NCBI RefSeq assembly: GCF_900091725.1
Contig: NZ_FMBW01000094.1
Location: 246,999-310,998 of the forward strand
DNA: 64,000 bases
Direction: 5' to 3'
From: Streptomyces sp. DvalAA-43
GTDB lineage: Bacteria; Actinomycetota; Actinomycetes; Streptomycetales; Streptomycetaceae
Below are positions 44,896-53,327 of the stretch, in pieces. Under the pieces are notes generated by a model. That model saw only the letters and a program-made list of their open reading frames with translations. It had not been told where the DNA came from and ran no database searches. How positions within the stretch are numbered: position 1 is the first letter of the stretch; the number at the start of each line of letters is the position of its first letter. A program made the translations under genes and the position numbers.

Positions 44896-45721
44896 ACTGC
44901 TCCTCCACAGCGGACGACACGATCGTCGTCACCGCCTTGAACGTGCGGATACCTTCGTACATCGTCGCGCTGGTGTAGGCGACGCGCCGTTCGCCGCTGG
45001 GTGCCACACCCGGGACGACGGTGGCCGCCTGGGCCAGGTGTTCGGCGTCGAACTCCAGCTCTACGGTGAAGGGGCCGCCCTCCACCGGGGTGTGCCGCAC
45101 CGCGAGCGCGGTGGCGTCCTTCGCCGCGGCACGGATGTCCGTCGCGGTACGGGCCGGGGTGCGGCAGACCGCCGCGTACCGCGACACATAGTCCTTGACG
45201 GCGACCTTGCGGGCCCGGGGGGCGTACCCCTCGGCGTCCACACAGGTCAGGTCGTCGCCGGTGACGAGTACGACGGGGATCCCGTACTCGGCCACCACAT
45301 GCGCGTTGAGCAGTCCCTCGCTCGCGCGGGCGCCGTTGAGCCAGACGCCGGTGATGGAGTTCGCCAGGTAGGTGTGGGCGAGGACCCCCTCCGCACCGGC
45401 GCCCGTGTGGTAGCCGACGAAGGCGATGGCGTCGACGTCGCCGTGCTGGATGCCCTCGACCATGGAGAGGGACTTGTGCCGGCCGGTGAGCATCTGGACC
45501 CGGTCGTCGAGCCGCTCCAGCAGGAGGTTGCGCATGGACCAGTGGGCCTCGTTGACGAGGACCTCGTCCGCGCCGCCGTCGTAGAAACCGAGCGCCGCCG
45601 CGTTCACGTCGGAGGTGAACATGGCACGGCACCGCTCCCACTGGGGGGTGCCCGGCAACACGTCGGCCGGCCAGGTCACACCGGTGGCGCCTTCCATGTC
45701 CGCGCTGATGAGGATCTTCAT
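44888..45721 (-). CDS. M55-family D-aminopeptidase (DppA-like)
   Basis: A 277-residue enzyme of the DppA family. The signature ISADMEGATGV (metal ligands Asp8, Glu10), VNEAHWSMRNLLLE, and AFVGYHTGAGAEGVLAHT are all present. Bacillus DppA is a zinc D-aminopeptidase acting on D-Ala-D-Ala and similar peptides. It is the first gene of a minus-strand operon of four peptidases. It is divergent from the ABC transporter operon. A D-specific enzyme leading an operon that ends with an LD-carboxypeptidase points to cell-wall peptide recycling. Confidence 0.9.
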   Translation of the reverse strand: MKILISADMEGATGVTWPADVLPGTPQWERCRAMFTSDVNAAALGFYDGGADEVLVNEAHWSMRNLLLERLDDRVQMLTGRHKSLSMVEGIQHGDVDAIAFVGYHTGAGAEGVLAHTYLANSITGVWLNGARASEGLLNAHVVAEYGIPVVLVTGDDLTCVDAEGYAPRARKVAVKDYVSRYAAVCRTPARTATDIRAAAKDATALAVRHTPVEGGPFTVELEFDAEHLAQAATVVPGVAPSGERRVAYTSATMYEGIRTFKAVTTIVSSAVEEQYG

Positions 45722-45881
45722 GCCGGGTCACGCTACGCGCCCGAGAACCGCCAGGCCAGAGCCTCGGAGACGTTCAATGGTCCAGTCCTCCGAAGAGAGT
45801 GAGACGCAGACCCCGAACCGGTGCATCACGGACACCCGGACACCCGGCCACAGGCCGCCGCACGGCGCCACCCTGCGCGCC

Positions 45882-45933
45882 TTGACACATTCCACTACCC
45901 CAGACCATGATTCCATTAATTGACTAATGGAAT
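45882..45933 (+). promoter_or_regulatory. Promoter and inverted-repeat operator of the ABC/YtrA-type operon
   Basis: TTGACA (45882-45887), an 18-nt spacer and CATGAT (45906-45911). The operator is ATTCCATTA (45910-45918), a 6-nt spacer and TAATGGAAT (45925-45933), perfect 9-bp arms covering the predicted transcript start. The GntR-type regulator encoded by the last gene of the operon is the obvious candidate to bind it. Confidence 0.65.
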
Positions 45934-45945
45934 TGAGGGAAGTGC

Positions 45946-46890
45946 ATGGCAGACGCATTCACTCCGGACGGCGCGTCGGGCGCGTGGGCCCTGGAGGCCC
46001 GCGGCCTGGGAAAGCGCTACCGTCGCGGCCCGGCGTTGCAGGATGTCTCCTTCCGGCTGCCGGCCGGCCGGATCTGCGGACTCGTCGGCCCCAACGGAGC
46101 CGGGAAGAGCACGCTGCTGGGCATCGCGACCCGGCAGGTGCAGCCCACGGAAGGGGACCTCCGGGTCTTCGGCGTACCCGTGGACGATCCCGAGGCGATG
46201 CCGAAGTTCGCGTTCCTCGGGCAGGACAAGCCGCTGTTCAAGCGGTTCACCGTGGCCGAGACGCTGCGCATGGGCGCCGAGCTCAACCCCGGCTGGGACA
46301 TGGCCGCGGCGGAGCGGATCGTGCGGTCCGGCCAGGTGCCGATGAGCGCCCGGGTCGGCACGCTCTCCGGTGGCCAGCGCACCCGGGTCGCGTTCGCGCT
46401 GGCCTTCGGCAAGCGGCCCGATCTGCTGCTGCTCGACGAGCCGATGTCCGACCTCGACCCGCTGGCCCGCCACGACATGAGCACCCTGCTGATGTCGGAG
46501 GCCGTCGAGCGCGGCACCACGGTGGTGATGTCCTCCCACATGCTCTCCGAGCTGGAGGACATGTGCGACTACCTGCTCGTCCTCGCCGGCGGCAGGATCC
46601 GGATGGCGGGCGACGCGGACGCGCTCGTCCCGGCCCACGCGCTGGTGACCGGGCTCGCCCCGGAGGGGGACCCGGTCGCCGCGCTGGCTCCGCACACCGT
46701 GGTCGAGTGCCGGGTCCAGGGCAGGCAGTTCCAAGCGCTGGTACGGAAGAACGGTCCGCTGTCGCCCGACTGGGTCGTTGCCGAACCCAGTCTGGAGGAG
46801 GTGCTGCTGGCGCATCTCCGCGCGCCGGACGTGCCGCCGTTGTTCACGCCCGGTGCCCGTACCGAGGCCGAAGGGAGCCACACCTCATGA
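45946..46890 (+). CDS. ABC transporter ATP-binding protein
   Basis: A 314-residue ATPase: Walker A GPNGAGKST (48-56), signature LSGGQ (140-144), Walker B LLLLDEP (160-166), D-loop SDLD and switch histidine in SSHML. A C-terminal accessory segment of ~90 residues follows. GAGGGAAG precedes the ATG. It overlaps the permease by ATGA. In YtrA-type operons such transporters often sense or export cell-wall-active compounds. Confidence 0.93.
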   Translation: MADAFTPDGASGAWALEARGLGKRYRRGPALQDVSFRLPAGRICGLVGPNGAGKSTLLGIATRQVQPTEGDLRVFGVPVDDPEAMPKFAFLGQDKPLFKRFTVAETLRMGAELNPGWDMAAAERIVRSGQVPMSARVGTLSGGQRTRVAFALAFGKRPDLLLLDEPMSDLDPLARHDMSTLLMSEAVERGTTVVMSSHMLSELEDMCDYLLVLAGGRIRMAGDADALVPAHALVTGLAPEGDPVAALAPHTVVECRVQGRQFQALVRKNGPLSPDWVVAEPSLEEVLLAHLRAPDVPPLFTPGARTEAEGSHTS

Positions 46891-47861
46891 GCACCACCCT
46901 GACCGACGCCCCCCGCACGGAGCGCGCCCCGGGTCCCCGCCTGCTGCGCGGGCTGAGCTGGCTCGTGGCGCGCCAGCACCGGGCCATGCTGCTCAGCCTG
47001 CTCGCCGTGATGGTCCTCGGCTCGATCTGGCTCGTCTACGAACGCGGCCAGATGAAGGACTTCCTGGACGCCGCGGGCTGGCCGGCGAAGGAACTGGCGC
47101 AGCCGACGGTCGAATCGGGCAGCGTGGGCCTCGTCATCACCGCGCTGGGCGGGCTGCCGCTGATCCTCGCCGTCTTCGTCGGCGCCCCGCTGATCGCGGG
47201 AGACCAGGAACAGGGCACCGCCCAGCTGGTCACCACACAGTCGGTGTCCCGCCTGCGCTGGGTGGCGACGAAGTTCGCCTGGGTCTACGCGACGGTGCTC
47301 GTGACCGCCGTCCTGCTCTCGGTGCTGTTCACCTGGTGGTGGAAGCCCTACCGTTCGGTGTTCCCCGCCCTGTGGTCGGACGGTTCGGTGTTCGACAACA
47401 CCGGTCCGATGCTCCCCGCGCTCTGCCTCTTCATGACCGCCGCGGGCATCACCATCGGCGTACTGGCCCGGCGCGTCCTCATGTCCATGGCGATCACCTT
47501 CGTCTTCGCCGCGGCCGCCGGGGTCGTCTGGGACGAGATGATCGTCCACCTCGCCCCGACCCGCACGATCACCTACCCGCTCAACGCGGACATGCCCTCG
47601 CACCTGAACGAATCGCTGGAGGTGGACCGCTGGATCGGTTCCGCCGACGGTCATCTGTACGGCTGGGGCCTGTGCTCCAAGGCGTCCGAGAAGGCCTCCG
47701 ACGCGTGCGTCAAGGAACACGGCATCGTCAACAACGTCTACGAGTACCTCGGCTTCGACCAGATGCCGGCCATGCAGTGGACCGGGGCGGGGATCCTGCT
47801 CGCGGGTACCGTCGTCCTCACCGCGTTCGTCCTGTGGCGGGTGTCCCGTCGCCCCCTCTAG
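46887..47861 (+). CDS. ABC transporter permease
   Basis: A 324-residue ABC-2-type permease with six hydrophobic segments (first MLLSLLAVMVLGSIWLVY, last ILLAGTVVLTAFVLWRV). The motif APLIAGDQEQGTAQLVTTQS after helix 2 is typical of this type. A large extracytoplasmic loop with two cysteines (GLCSKASEKASDACVKE) could be disulphide-bonded. Its start is coupled to the ATPase stop (ATGA). Confidence 0.9.
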   Translation: MSTTLTDAPRTERAPGPRLLRGLSWLVARQHRAMLLSLLAVMVLGSIWLVYERGQMKDFLDAAGWPAKELAQPTVESGSVGLVITALGGLPLILAVFVGAPLIAGDQEQGTAQLVTTQSVSRLRWVATKFAWVYATVLVTAVLLSVLFTWWWKPYRSVFPALWSDGSVFDNTGPMLPALCLFMTAAGITIGVLARRVLMSMAITFVFAAAAGVVWDEMIVHLAPTRTITYPLNADMPSHLNESLEVDRWIGSADGHLYGWGLCSKASEKASDACVKEHGIVNNVYEYLGFDQMPAMQWTGAGILLAGTVVLTAFVLWRVSRRPL

Positions 47862-47915
47862 GGCCTGCCGCGGCAGGTCCATGGGGTTCCGGCAGTCGAA
47901 CGGGAGGTGAAAGCA

Positions 47916-48314
47916 GTGGTCGTATTCCGCATCGACCGGCGCAGCGGCGTGGCGACGTACCTCCAGATCGTGCGGCAGGTCGAACAGGCGCTGCGCATGG
48001 GCGCCCTGGAGGAGGGTGACCGGCTGCCCACGGCCGCGCAGGTCGCGGCCGACACCAAGGTCAACCCGAACACGACCCTCAAGGCGTACCGCGAACTGGA
48101 ACGCCAGGGCCTCGCCGAGGTCCGGCAGGGGGCGGGCACCTTCATCACCCGCTCCCTCGCCCCGGCCCAGGCGGGCGCCGACTCTCCCCTGCGCACCTCG
48201 CTCGCCGCATGGCTGAACGAGGCACGGGCGCAGGGGCTCAGCGGCCAGGAGGTCGACGCCCTGTTCCGGTCGGCCCACGCGGCGGTGTTTCCGCCCGAGG
48301 CCGACGGCGGCTGA
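47916..48314 (+). CDS. YtrA-subfamily GntR transcriptional regulator
   Basis: A 132-residue regulator with a GntR winged helix (ATYLQIVRQVEQALRMGALE, LPTAAQVAADTKVNPNTTLK, GAGTFITRS) and the short C-terminal dimerisation tail (~45 residues) that defines the YtrA subfamily. YtrA regulators repress the ABC operon that encodes them. GTG 47916 lies 8 nt after a perfect GGAGGT; the GTG at 47907 overlaps that site. It is the last gene of the operon. Confidence 0.88.
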   Translation: MVVFRIDRRSGVATYLQIVRQVEQALRMGALEEGDRLPTAAQVAADTKVNPNTTLKAYRELERQGLAEVRQGAGTFITRSLAPAQAGADSPLRTSLAAWLNEARAQGLSGQEVDALFRSAHAAVFPPEADGG

Positions 48315-48343
48315 AGGGCGCTTCCGTACGCGTCGGGAGTGTG

Positions 48344-48379
48344 CGACTGCTCCGGTCCCTGTCGGGGCCGGAGCAGTCG
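48344..48379. terminator. Bidirectional hairpin terminator
   Basis: CGACTGCTCCGG/CCGGAGCAGTCG, perfect 12-bp stem with a 12-nt loop, between the converging GntR and DinB genes. Confidence 0.7.
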
Positions 48380-48390
48380 TGCGTCACCCG

Positions 48391-48948
48391 TCACCCCGGC
48401 GCCGGGTAGTCCCCCGTGGCGCCGTCGGTCCGCTCGCGCAGCAGGTCCGCGTGGCCGTTGTGGCGGGCGTACTCCTGGATCATCACCAGATACACCCAGC
48501 GCAGGCTGACGGTCCGGCCACGGGTCGCCGACACGAAGGTCTCGTCGAGGCCGCGCCCCGCCACGGCCGCCTCGCATGCCTCGATCTCGGCGCGAAAGGC
48601 GGCGAAATCGCGCTCGGCGTGCGCGGGATCGACCCCTTCCAGCCCCTCGTCGCCGTCGCCCGGACCGGTGAAGACGTCGCCGACCGGCTCACACGCGAAG
48701 CTGCGGCGGAACCACCAGCGTTCGATCTCCGCCATGTGCCGCACCAGGCCGAGGAGGGTGAGGTCCGACGGCTCGGCGGCGGTGCGCGCGAGCTGTGCCG
48801 GAGCGAGTCCGGCGCACTTGGTGAGCAGTGTCTCCCGGTGCCAGCGGAGCCAGCCTTCCAGCATGGCCCTCTCGTCCGCGGTGCTCGGGACGTTCAGCTG
48901 GTCGCCGTCGTACGTCGTACGTGCGATGTGGGGTGCCGTCCATGTCAT
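48391..48948 (-). CDS. DinB/DUF664 family protein, paralogue A
   Basis: A 185-residue four-helix-bundle protein. The DUF664 blocks LTLLGLVRHMAEIERWWFRR and MIQEYARHNGHADLLRERTD carry the histidines that bind the metal in this family, which includes thiol-S-transferases such as bacillithiol and mycothiol enzymes. Actinobacterial members may use mycothiol. ATG 48948 is 8 nt after GAGGA. A paralogue lies at 52015-52521. Confidence 0.85.
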   Translation of the reverse strand: MTWTAPHIARTTYDGDQLNVPSTADERAMLEGWLRWHRETLLTKCAGLAPAQLARTAAEPSDLTLLGLVRHMAEIERWWFRRSFACEPVGDVFTGPGDGDEGLEGVDPAHAERDFAAFRAEIEACEAAVAGRGLDETFVSATRGRTVSLRWVYLVMIQEYARHNGHADLLRERTDGATGDYPAPG

Positions 48949-48980
48949 GACGGCCATCCTCACACCACCGGGCCCACCGC

Positions 48981-49883
48981 TCAGAGCAGTTCCCGCAGCA
49001 GCGGTTCCGGGTCCGCGAGGAGGAACAGATGACCGCCCTCGGGGACGGTGCGCAGCTCGGCGCCGGGAATCTGCGCGTGCGCCCACCGCGCCACCTCCAC
49101 GGGGACGTTGCCGTCCGCCTCGCCGTGGAGGAACAGGGTCGGCACGGAGACCGAGCCGAGCGGGTCCGGCAGCGGGCGGACGTAGCCGGCGAGGTCGGTG
49201 ATGGCCGCGTCCACGCCCTGGCGCTGGCCCTCGGCCGTGTCCACCTCGGACAGCGCCACGAAGGCGGGGGTGCGCATGATCAGCCGGTCGGAACGGGGCC
49301 AGGCGTCGAGGTTCGGTTCGCGCCTCACCTTCTTGAAGATCCCCTTGCCCGCGAGCATCGGCCGGGCGATCGCCGGTGCCCAGACCACGACCCGGTTCAG
49401 CAACTTGACCAGCGGGATCCGGCGCGCGTACGCCTCGCGGGGGGCTCCGGGGACGGCGGCGCACGCGAGGATCAGCCGGGTGACCCGCCCGGGGTGCTTC
49501 TGGGCCGCCGAGAGCGCGTACCCGCCGCCGCCCGAGATCGCCACGAGGGGGGCCCGCTCATGGCCGAGGTGGTCGAGCAGGGCCACGAAGTCGTCGTTCC
49601 AGCGGTGGAAGCCTCGGCCGGGTACGGGATCGGTCTCGCCGTACCCCGGGCGGTCCGGGAAGACCAGGTGCAGGCCCGCGTCCGTCGCCGCCTGCCGCAG
49701 CGCGAGACCCTCGTAGCGGCTGCCGGGGGTGCCGTGGAGCACGATCACGGGCGGGGCGGCGGGGTCGCCGTAGGAGCAGTACGCGATGCGGCGCCCGCTC
49801 GGGGCCGTCAGGCGGTGCGTGTGCGGCAGCTCCGTCTCCGGCGCCTTCGGCGATTCCGTCGGGTCCGTCGGGGAGGTGGTCAT
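48981..49883 (-). CDS. Alpha/beta hydrolase
   Basis: A 300-residue hydrolase: oxyanion segment VIVLHGTPGSRYEGL, FPDRPGYGETDPVPGRGFHR, nucleophile elbow LVAISGGGGYALS (Ser in AISGG), acid in FLHGEADGNVP and histidine in VPEGGHLFLL. It overlaps the upstream TetR gene by ATGA, so the regulator and hydrolase form a unit divergent from the amidase gene. Substrate unknown. Confidence 0.88.
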   Translation of the reverse strand: MTTSPTDPTESPKAPETELPHTHRLTAPSGRRIAYCSYGDPAAPPVIVLHGTPGSRYEGLALRQAATDAGLHLVFPDRPGYGETDPVPGRGFHRWNDDFVALLDHLGHERAPLVAISGGGGYALSAAQKHPGRVTRLILACAAVPGAPREAYARRIPLVKLLNRVVVWAPAIARPMLAGKGIFKKVRREPNLDAWPRSDRLIMRTPAFVALSEVDTAEGQRQGVDAAITDLAGYVRPLPDPLGSVSVPTLFLHGEADGNVPVEVARWAHAQIPGAELRTVPEGGHLFLLADPEPLLRELL

Positions 49884-50530
49884 CTCTGCTCCTCGTGGGG
49901 TACGGGGGTGGCGGCAGCGGCGGCGATCCCGCCGATGACGAAGTCGAGGCCGAAGGAGAACCGGCGGTCGTAGTCGTGGTGGTCCGCGAAGACCGACGCG
50001 GCCCGGCGCTCGGGCGGCAGCTGGTGCAGTTCCAGATCGCCTCGGCCGAGGCGGATCGCCACATGGCCGGTGACGAAGTCGTGCAGGGTGCCGTAGGCGT
50101 ACGCGGCGGCCTCCTCGTCGAGCCCCGCGCCGCGCAGCGCCGCCACGACCCGGTAGGCGACGTCGTCGGCGCCGGGCCCGACGAGGGAGGCGCGGCGGTG
50201 CGCCTCAAGGACCACCGGGTGACGCATGAGCAGGTCGTGGAGCGTGTCCGCGAACAGCCGGACGATCCCGCGCCAGTCGTCCGGCCAGTCCACCGACCGG
50301 GTCACCTCGCCGACGATCCGGGAGACCAGCGCGTGCTGGAGCGCGTCGATGCCGCCCGTCGTGCGGTGGATCGCCATCGGTGACACGCCCAGCCGGTCGG
50401 CCAGCGCGCGGAAGCTCACCGCGTCGAGCCCCTGGTCGTCGGCGAGCTCGGTCGCCGCGTCCAGGACCGCGTCGAGCGTCACCGCCCGGGGACGGCCGTT
50501 CTTCGGAGTGCTTGCCTTCTCGACCACCAT
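49880..50530 (-). CDS. TetR family transcriptional regulator (TetR-C type)
   Basis: A 216-residue regulator. The helix-turn-helix reads VSFRALADRLGVSPMAIHRT. The C-terminal domain (RRASLVGPGADDVAYRVVAA, AYGTLHDFVTGHVA) is of the TetR-C class that binds tetracycline-like ligands. ATG 50530 lacks a strong ribosome site. It is co-transcribed with the alpha/beta hydrolase and divergent from the amidase; a palindrome lies in the 47-bp gap. Confidence 0.88.
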   Translation of the reverse strand: MVVEKASTPKNGRPRAVTLDAVLDAATELADDQGLDAVSFRALADRLGVSPMAIHRTTGGIDALQHALVSRIVGEVTRSVDWPDDWRGIVRLFADTLHDLLMRHPVVLEAHRRASLVGPGADDVAYRVVAALRGAGLDEEAAAYAYGTLHDFVTGHVAIRLGRGDLELHQLPPERRAASVFADHHDYDRRFSFGLDFVIGGIAAAAATPVPHEEQR

Positions 50531-50543
50531 GCCCGCACCATAT

Positions 50544-50557
50544 CGATACGCGTAACG
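50544..50557. promoter_or_regulatory. Operator-like palindrome between TetR and amidase genes
   Basis: CGnTACGCGTAnCG centred at 50550/50551, adjacent to TATCGATA. It sits in the short divergent gap where an autoregulatory TetR protein would bind. Confidence 0.45.
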
Positions 50558-50577
50558 AAACTTCAATGGGAGCGCGC

Positions 50578-51999
50578 ATGACGGAATTGCACGACCTCAC
50601 CGCTCTACAGCTGGCCGCCGCCTACCGGCGTGGGGAGACCGGCCCGGTCGACGTCGTCGAGCATCTGCTGGCCCGGATCGGTGACGGTGACCGGGTGGGG
50701 GCGTTCACCACCGTCTCGGCCGACCGCGCCCGCGCCGCGGCGGCCGGGGCCGAACGGGCCCTGCGCTCGGCGGACCGCGCCGGACTGCCGCGCCTGTTCG
50801 GCGTGCCCACCGCGGTCAAGGACCTGGAGGCCACCGCCGGTGTGCGCACCACGCTGGGTTCCGCGCTGTTCCGCGACTGGATCCCCGGGCACGACGACGA
50901 GATCGTCGAGGTCATGGCCGACGCGGGGCTGATCAGCCTCGGCAAGACCACCGTCCCCGAGTTCGGGGCCGCCTGCTACACCGAGCCCGAGGTGTCCGCC
51001 CCGGCGCGCAGCCCCTTCGACCTCGACCGCAGCGCGGCCGGGAGCAGCGGCGGGGCCGCGGCGGCGGTCGGCGCGCTGCTGGTGCCGATCGCGCAGGGCA
51101 GCGACACCGCCGGGTCCGTGCGCTCCCCCGCGAGCGCCTGCGGGGTGGTCGGGCTCAAGACCAGCCGCGGACTGATCACCGCGGGCCCGGACGGCAACGA
51201 CGGCATGGGGCTCTCGGTACGGGGGCCGCTCGCCCGCACCGTCCGCGACACCGCCGCGTTCCTCGACGCGCTGACCACCCGTACCGGCGTCGGCACCGTG
51301 CATCCGCCCCGGGTGGACAGCTACGAGCGCGCGTGCGACGCGCCCGTGCCGCGGCTCCGGATCGCGCTCGCCCAGGGCTCGGTCTCGGGCGCTCCGGTGG
51401 ATCCCGAGGTCGCCGCCGCCAGCGAGCTCACCGCCCGTACGCTGGCCGGTCTCGGCCATGAGGTGTTCATCCGGGACCAGGCGCCGGACCCGGAGTTCAC
51501 CGAGAGCTTCCAGGTGATGTTCACGGCGCTGGTCGGGTCCCGGACCGTGGCGTTCGACGGAGCGTCGCTGCGTCCGATCGTCCGCCATCTGCGGTCCCGC
51601 TCCCAGGAGTTCACCTCGGGCGAGCTGGCCGCCGCGATCGGCGTCGTCCAGGCTCGGGCGCGGGCCTGGACCCTCGGCCACGCGGACGCGGACCTGGTGA
51701 TCACCCCGACGGTGACGACCCCGCCGACGCTCGTCGGACAGCTCCGCGACGACGCGGACCCGGCGGCGGAGCTGGCCGCGATGACCGCGTTCACGGGCAA
51801 CACGATCCTGGCGAACGCCACCGGGTTCCCGGCCATCAGCCTTCCGCTGGGCTGGAGTTCGCGGGGTCTGCCGCTCGGGGTCTCGCTCACGGCCGGCTGG
51901 GGCCGCGAGGACCTGCTGCTCGGCGTGTCGGCCGCGCTGGAGGAGGCCCTGCCGTGGGCTCACCGCTACGGCGACCGGGCGGAGGCGCGGACGCCGTAG
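50578..51999 (+). CDS. Amidase (amidase-signature family)
   Basis: A 473-residue amidase-signature enzyme with the Ser-Ser-Lys triad: Lys in FGVPTAVKDLEA, cis-Ser and nucleophile Ser in the RSAAGSSGGAAAAVGAL and GSDTAGSVRSPASACGVVGL blocks. It hydrolyses amides; the family includes GatA, 6-aminohexanoate and aryl-amide hydrolases. There is no GatB neighbour, so it is catabolic. ATG 50578 follows GGGAG. It is probably controlled by the divergent TetR. Confidence 0.88.
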   Translation: MTELHDLTALQLAAAYRRGETGPVDVVEHLLARIGDGDRVGAFTTVSADRARAAAAGAERALRSADRAGLPRLFGVPTAVKDLEATAGVRTTLGSALFRDWIPGHDDEIVEVMADAGLISLGKTTVPEFGAACYTEPEVSAPARSPFDLDRSAAGSSGGAAAAVGALLVPIAQGSDTAGSVRSPASACGVVGLKTSRGLITAGPDGNDGMGLSVRGPLARTVRDTAAFLDALTTRTGVGTVHPPRVDSYERACDAPVPRLRIALAQGSVSGAPVDPEVAAASELTARTLAGLGHEVFIRDQAPDPEFTESFQVMFTALVGSRTVAFDGASLRPIVRHLRSRSQEFTSGELAAAIGVVQARARAWTLGHADADLVITPTVTTPPTLVGQLRDDADPAAELAAMTAFTGNTILANATGFPAISLPLGWSSRGLPLGVSLTAGWGREDLLLGVSAALEEALPWAHRYGDRAEARTP

Positions 52000-52014
52000 C
52001 GGGCCGCCGCCCGG

Positions 52015-52521
52015 CTACTCGCCGGTGGTGCCGTCGATGCGCTCCCGGAGCAGGTCCGCCTGGCCGTTGTGGCGCGCGTACTCCTCGATCATGTGCGTGA
52101 GGATGTACCGCAGCGTGAACACCTCGTCGCCATGACTCCCGGTGATGTCCAGGGACTCGGCGGCTTCGACGGTGGCCCGGGAGCGCGCGCACTCCTCGTG
52201 CCAGATCCTGAACGCCTCGTCGGCATCGGCGTCCGCCGCATCGAACTCGGCGAACTCGCCGGGGTTCGGCCCCGGCCAGTGCGGCGGCGCCACCTCGTCC
52301 TTCAGCACCCTCCGGAACCAGGAACGCTCCACCTCGGCGAGATGCCGGACGAGCCCGAGCAGGGTCAGATCCGAAGGGGGTACGGCCGGCTCCCGCAGCT
52401 GCTCGTCGGTGAGCCCGGCGCACTTCATGGCCAGGGTCTCGCGCTGGTACTGGAGGAAGCCGCTCAGTGACGCACGTTCGCCGCCCACCCGCGGAGGCCG
52501 GTTTCTCGGATCATCATGCAT
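52015..52521 (-). CDS. DinB/DUF664 family protein, paralogue B
   Basis: A 168-residue protein with the same blocks as the gene at 48391: LTLLGLVRHLAEVERSWFRR and MIEEYARHNGQADLLRERID. The start ATG 52521 has no clear ribosome site; CATGAT just upstream could be a -10 of a leaderless transcript. It is convergent with the amidase gene, 15 nt apart. Role unknown, as for paralogue A. Confidence 0.82.
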   Translation of the reverse strand: MHDDPRNRPPRVGGERASLSGFLQYQRETLAMKCAGLTDEQLREPAVPPSDLTLLGLVRHLAEVERSWFRRVLKDEVAPPHWPGPNPGEFAEFDAADADADEAFRIWHEECARSRATVEAAESLDITGSHGDEVFTLRYILTHMIEEYARHNGQADLLRERIDGTTGE

Positions 52522-52592
52522 CGCGTCATCATGCCAAGCACGGCGGCGGTGCGCCCGGGGATTTGCGCGGAACCGAGGGCGTCCCTGCGGAA

Positions 52593-53195
52593 TCACACCC
52601 CCGGCGGTCCGCCCGGAACTCCCGCTCCGGACAACAGGGTTTCCATGACGCGGGTGGCGAGCGCGTCGGCGTCGCCGCCTCCCGCCCCCTCCTTGGCCGC
52701 TTCGTGGATGAGGGCGTAGTAGACGCGCCGGGTCCAGTCGAGGTCGATGCCGGGGCGGAACACGCCCGCCTCCTGGGCGCGGCGGAAGAGCCGGAGACAG
52801 CTGGCCCGGACCTCGGCGTAGCGGCGGGCCGCCTCGGGGTGGGCGTCCTCGACCGGACGGTTCATGGCGAACGACCAGTCGGTCTTCACGCGCAGGACGT
52901 TGGCGGTGACCTGGTACAGGGCGACGAGCGGCGGGGCGGCGTCCGGGCGGGCGGCGTCGACGGCCTCGGCGAACTGGCGGGCGGCCCAGCCGGTGAGTTC
53001 CTCCAGGAGCACCTCACGCGTGGCGAACCGGCGGTGGACGGTGGTCCGCGCGACACCGGCGGCGCGGGCGACCTGCTCCATGGTCGCCGCCGGGTCGGCG
53101 GCGAGGACGCGCTCGGCCGCCTCCAGGATCGTCCGCACGGTCCGTTCGGTGTCGGACCGGAGGGGCCGCTTCATCTGCTGCTTCTGCACCGTCAT
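52593..53195 (-). CDS. TetR family transcriptional regulator
   Basis: A 200-residue regulator with helix-turn-helix ATMEQVARAAGVARTTVHRR followed by FATREVLLEEL. The ligand domain is typical of AcrR-like proteins. It is divergent from the aldo/keto reductase gene across 132 bp and most likely regulates it and itself. Confidence 0.88.
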   Translation of the reverse strand: MTVQKQQMKRPLRSDTERTVRTILEAAERVLAADPAATMEQVARAAGVARTTVHRRFATREVLLEELTGWAARQFAEAVDAARPDAAPPLVALYQVTANVLRVKTDWSFAMNRPVEDAHPEAARRYAEVRASCLRLFRRAQEAGVFRPGIDLDWTRRVYYALIHEAAKEGAGGGDADALATRVMETLLSGAGVPGGPPGV

Positions 53196-53233
53196 ACCGA
53201 GACGCTACAACAAGGATCCCCTTAACTCGCTAC

Positions 53234-53263
53234 TTGCAACATCCATGTCGCATGTAATAGCTT
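53234..53263 (+). promoter_or_regulatory. Candidate promoter for the aldo/keto reductase
   Basis: TTGCAA (53234-53239), an 18-nt spacer and TAGCTT (53258-53263). The -35 lies in TTGCAAC; the 8-bp palindrome GTTGCAAC recurs downstream at 53279-53286, a possible pair of regulator half-sites. Confidence 0.4.
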
Positions 53264-53327
53264 CTCGGCATCGAACACGTTGCAACTCCACGCCCCGTCA
53301 TGGGGGAGACGACAGCAGGGAGCAGTC

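Noticed and set aside
45728..45829. 33-codon frame ending 6 nt before the M55 gene, considered as a leader peptide
   Set aside because: Third-position GC (roughly 70%) is well below that of neighbouring genes, there is no good ribosome site, and no run of regulatory codons or attenuator hairpin.
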